Source: Cydia pomonella
Taxonomy: Eukaryota > Arthropoda > Insecta > Lepidoptera > Tortricidae
Direction of reading: 5' to 3'
DNA: 64,000 nt
NCBI RefSeq assembly: GCF_033807575.1
Contig: NC_084716.1
Coordinates: 6,758,001 to 6,822,000, forward strand
Part shown: positions 62,595 to 64,000 of the stretch, piece by piece
Layout of the letters: every line of letters begins with the position of its first letter
Numbering within the stretch: position 1 is the first letter of the stretch
Notes under the pieces: generated by a model
Told to the model about the DNA's origin: nothing
The model's input: only the letters and a program-made list of their open reading frames with translations
Databases searched by the model: none
Program-made: the position numbers and the translations under genes

Positions 62595-63075
62595 TCTTAA
62601 TGAAACTTACCTCGTTTAAAACTGGCATCAAGACGGTTCTAATGGTACCAAACACACAAGAGTAATCTAGACAGCTTCATGTGGAAATTCCAGAAATATT
62701 CCATTTTTATTTAGGCAGATAGTCCTATAATATCTATAATATTTATAGATATGTCCTATAATATCTATAATATTTTTAGGTATTGTATATTATTTATTAT
62801 ATGTATATTTTCAGTCAGTTTGGGCTGTTCATGTTTCTACCTTAATAAAACTTACCTTACCTTGTTTAAAACTGGCAAGATGGTTCTAATGGTACCAAAC
62901 ATAAAGTGTAATCTAGAAGGCTTCACGTGGGGATTCCAGAAAATTTAAATTTTTATGAGATTGGGCAAGTCACATTATTTCAATCTTGATGAAATTTAGC
63001 TCATTTAAAACTGGCAACACGACGGTTCTAATAGTTACAATCACAAAGTGTAATCTAGACAGCTTCATGTCCCTT
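62595..63075. repeat. Three diverged direct repeats (~90-110 bp each)
   Basis: Copies at about 62595-62700, 62840-62945 and 62980-63075 share 'tttaaaactggca', 'ggttctaatggtaccaaaca', 'gtaatctaga.agcttca' and a trailing 'attccagaaa' in two of the three. AT-rich spacers separate them. Confidence 0.85.
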
Positions 63076-64000
63076 TTATGAGATACTGGAAGACTATCTC
63101 GAAACAAATAGTAAGCATTTTATTTGAAATTCACTGATATCTTAATTAGCATGCCACATACCTTAACACATTTCATTTTTTATATAATATAATGTATTTT
63201 GAAAGCACTTTCGATCGAAAAACAAGATAATTGAACAAAAATTTAATTTTGACCACCTTACTAATGTGGTACAAAATAAATTTAACTATGTTAGAAGGAA
63301 AAATGAATCCTTTAACCGAATAAAACATAAATATAAAAACCAAGTGACAGTGTTAAAGAATAAAATATATAATCTAGAGAGAAGCACAAGAAAGTAACAT
63401 CATACTCCATCCCAGAAGAATGCGAAGAAAATAGTCACAACCTTCTACTATTAGCCCTAGAAACACTCAAAAGCATCAAACTACAAAATAAGCTAAGATA
63501 ATAAACCTTTACCTGTTCCATATTTATCAAAGTTTTTTATATGTATTAATTACTAAACAGATTTTGGTAGACAACTGGGAATATTATTTTTTATTTATTT
63601 ATTTAAATCTATCATTACAGGTTTAGCCTAATGTGATAGATAAGCGACAAACCAATAATCAAGAGTTATTGACAAAATAATTATAAACTTAACCTAATGT
63701 TAACATTGCAGCCTTAGTGAGATCATTTAGAGAACACTTAAATAAGTCCAACTTCAATGCAAGTCCATTTATAGTGTGAATGGCCCTTGTTAGCGGGCTT
63801 CCCTCAACAGTTTTGCAGCATGTATTGTTTTCCTTCAGATTTTACTGTTGGTAGCAGACATCAATATTTGAGATGGTGGAAATAGTGTATCTCTGGCTGC
63901 AAAATTGCATGGATACTTTATATTATATTATGCAATTTTGCAGCTCGTACATCAGTCACATTGTTCAGATTATATACAAGAGAGAGACTAGCAAACAAAT
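63076..64000. other. No gene confirmed; small hairpin at 63898-63944
   Basis: A + strand reading at 63250-63395 (KNQVTVLKNKIYNLERSTRK) looks like a short coiled coil, of the type found after THAP domains, but is too short to name. CTGCAAAATTGCAT at 63898 and its exact complement at 63931 form a 14-bp hairpin. Otherwise AT-rich. Confidence 0.4.

Overview
This window reads as insect nuclear DNA, most likely Lepidoptera. The genome is AT-rich with long intergenic stretches. GT-AG introns sit in transposon genes. There are mariner, PIF/Harbinger, hAT, Merlin, BEL/Pao, Ty3/gypsy, copia, jockey-type and SINE sequences, including tails and boilerplate repeats that I recall as common in Lepidoptera. 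I see no convincing host gene in the 64 kb. Almost everything recognisable is a transposable element, many nested in one another and in mixed orientation, so this looks like a transposon-rich island. The lineage assignment is inference, because no search could be run.

Layout. 1-3.4 kb: LINE fragment, an acidic ORF and a duplicated unknown segment. 3.48-7.04 kb: PIF/Harbinger element 1, inserted in a decayed DUF4371-type hAT gene. 7.7-8.9 kb: 3'-truncated jockey-like LINE. 9.8-12.4 kb: BEL and gypsy remnants, with gypsy gag on + and integrase on -. 13.1-14.5 kb: non-autonomous DUF4817-type mariner relative. 15.65-18.05 kb: full-length mariner relative with an intact 356-aa transposase and terminal inverted repeats of about 560 bp. 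20.55-21.84 kb: intact classic DD34D mariner. 23.0-25.9 kb: broken hAT with a tandemly duplicated end and an internally deleted mariner inserted in it. 26.6-28.0 kb: Merlin element split by a LINE fragment. 29.0-36.4 kb: broken copia element carrying a LINE, a hAT end and PIF/Harbinger element 2, which itself holds a 242-bp hAT MITE and two hairpins. 37.7-39.1 kb: inverted BEL pieces. 39.34-42.27 kb: PIF/Harbinger element 3. 44.38-47.32 kb: young BEL with apparently identical 141-bp LTRs and one long ORF lacking reverse transcriptase. 48-64 kb: MITEs, a SINE split by a MITE, and P, YqaJ, MADF, piggyBac and LINE remnants plus tandem repeats.

The most interesting structure is shared by all three PIF/Harbinger elements. 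A two-exon transposase gene and an antisense accessory gene (MADF/SANT-like, Pro/Ser/Gln-rich C-terminus) are interdigitated: exon 2 of the transposase lies inside an intron of the accessory gene, and the last exon of the accessory gene lies inside the transposase intron. Only about 10-40 bp separate opposing exon edges. In element 2 both genes look intact (predicted 414 aa and 340 aa), the 3-bp TTA target duplication is perfect, and removing the element restores the surrounding copia reading frame.
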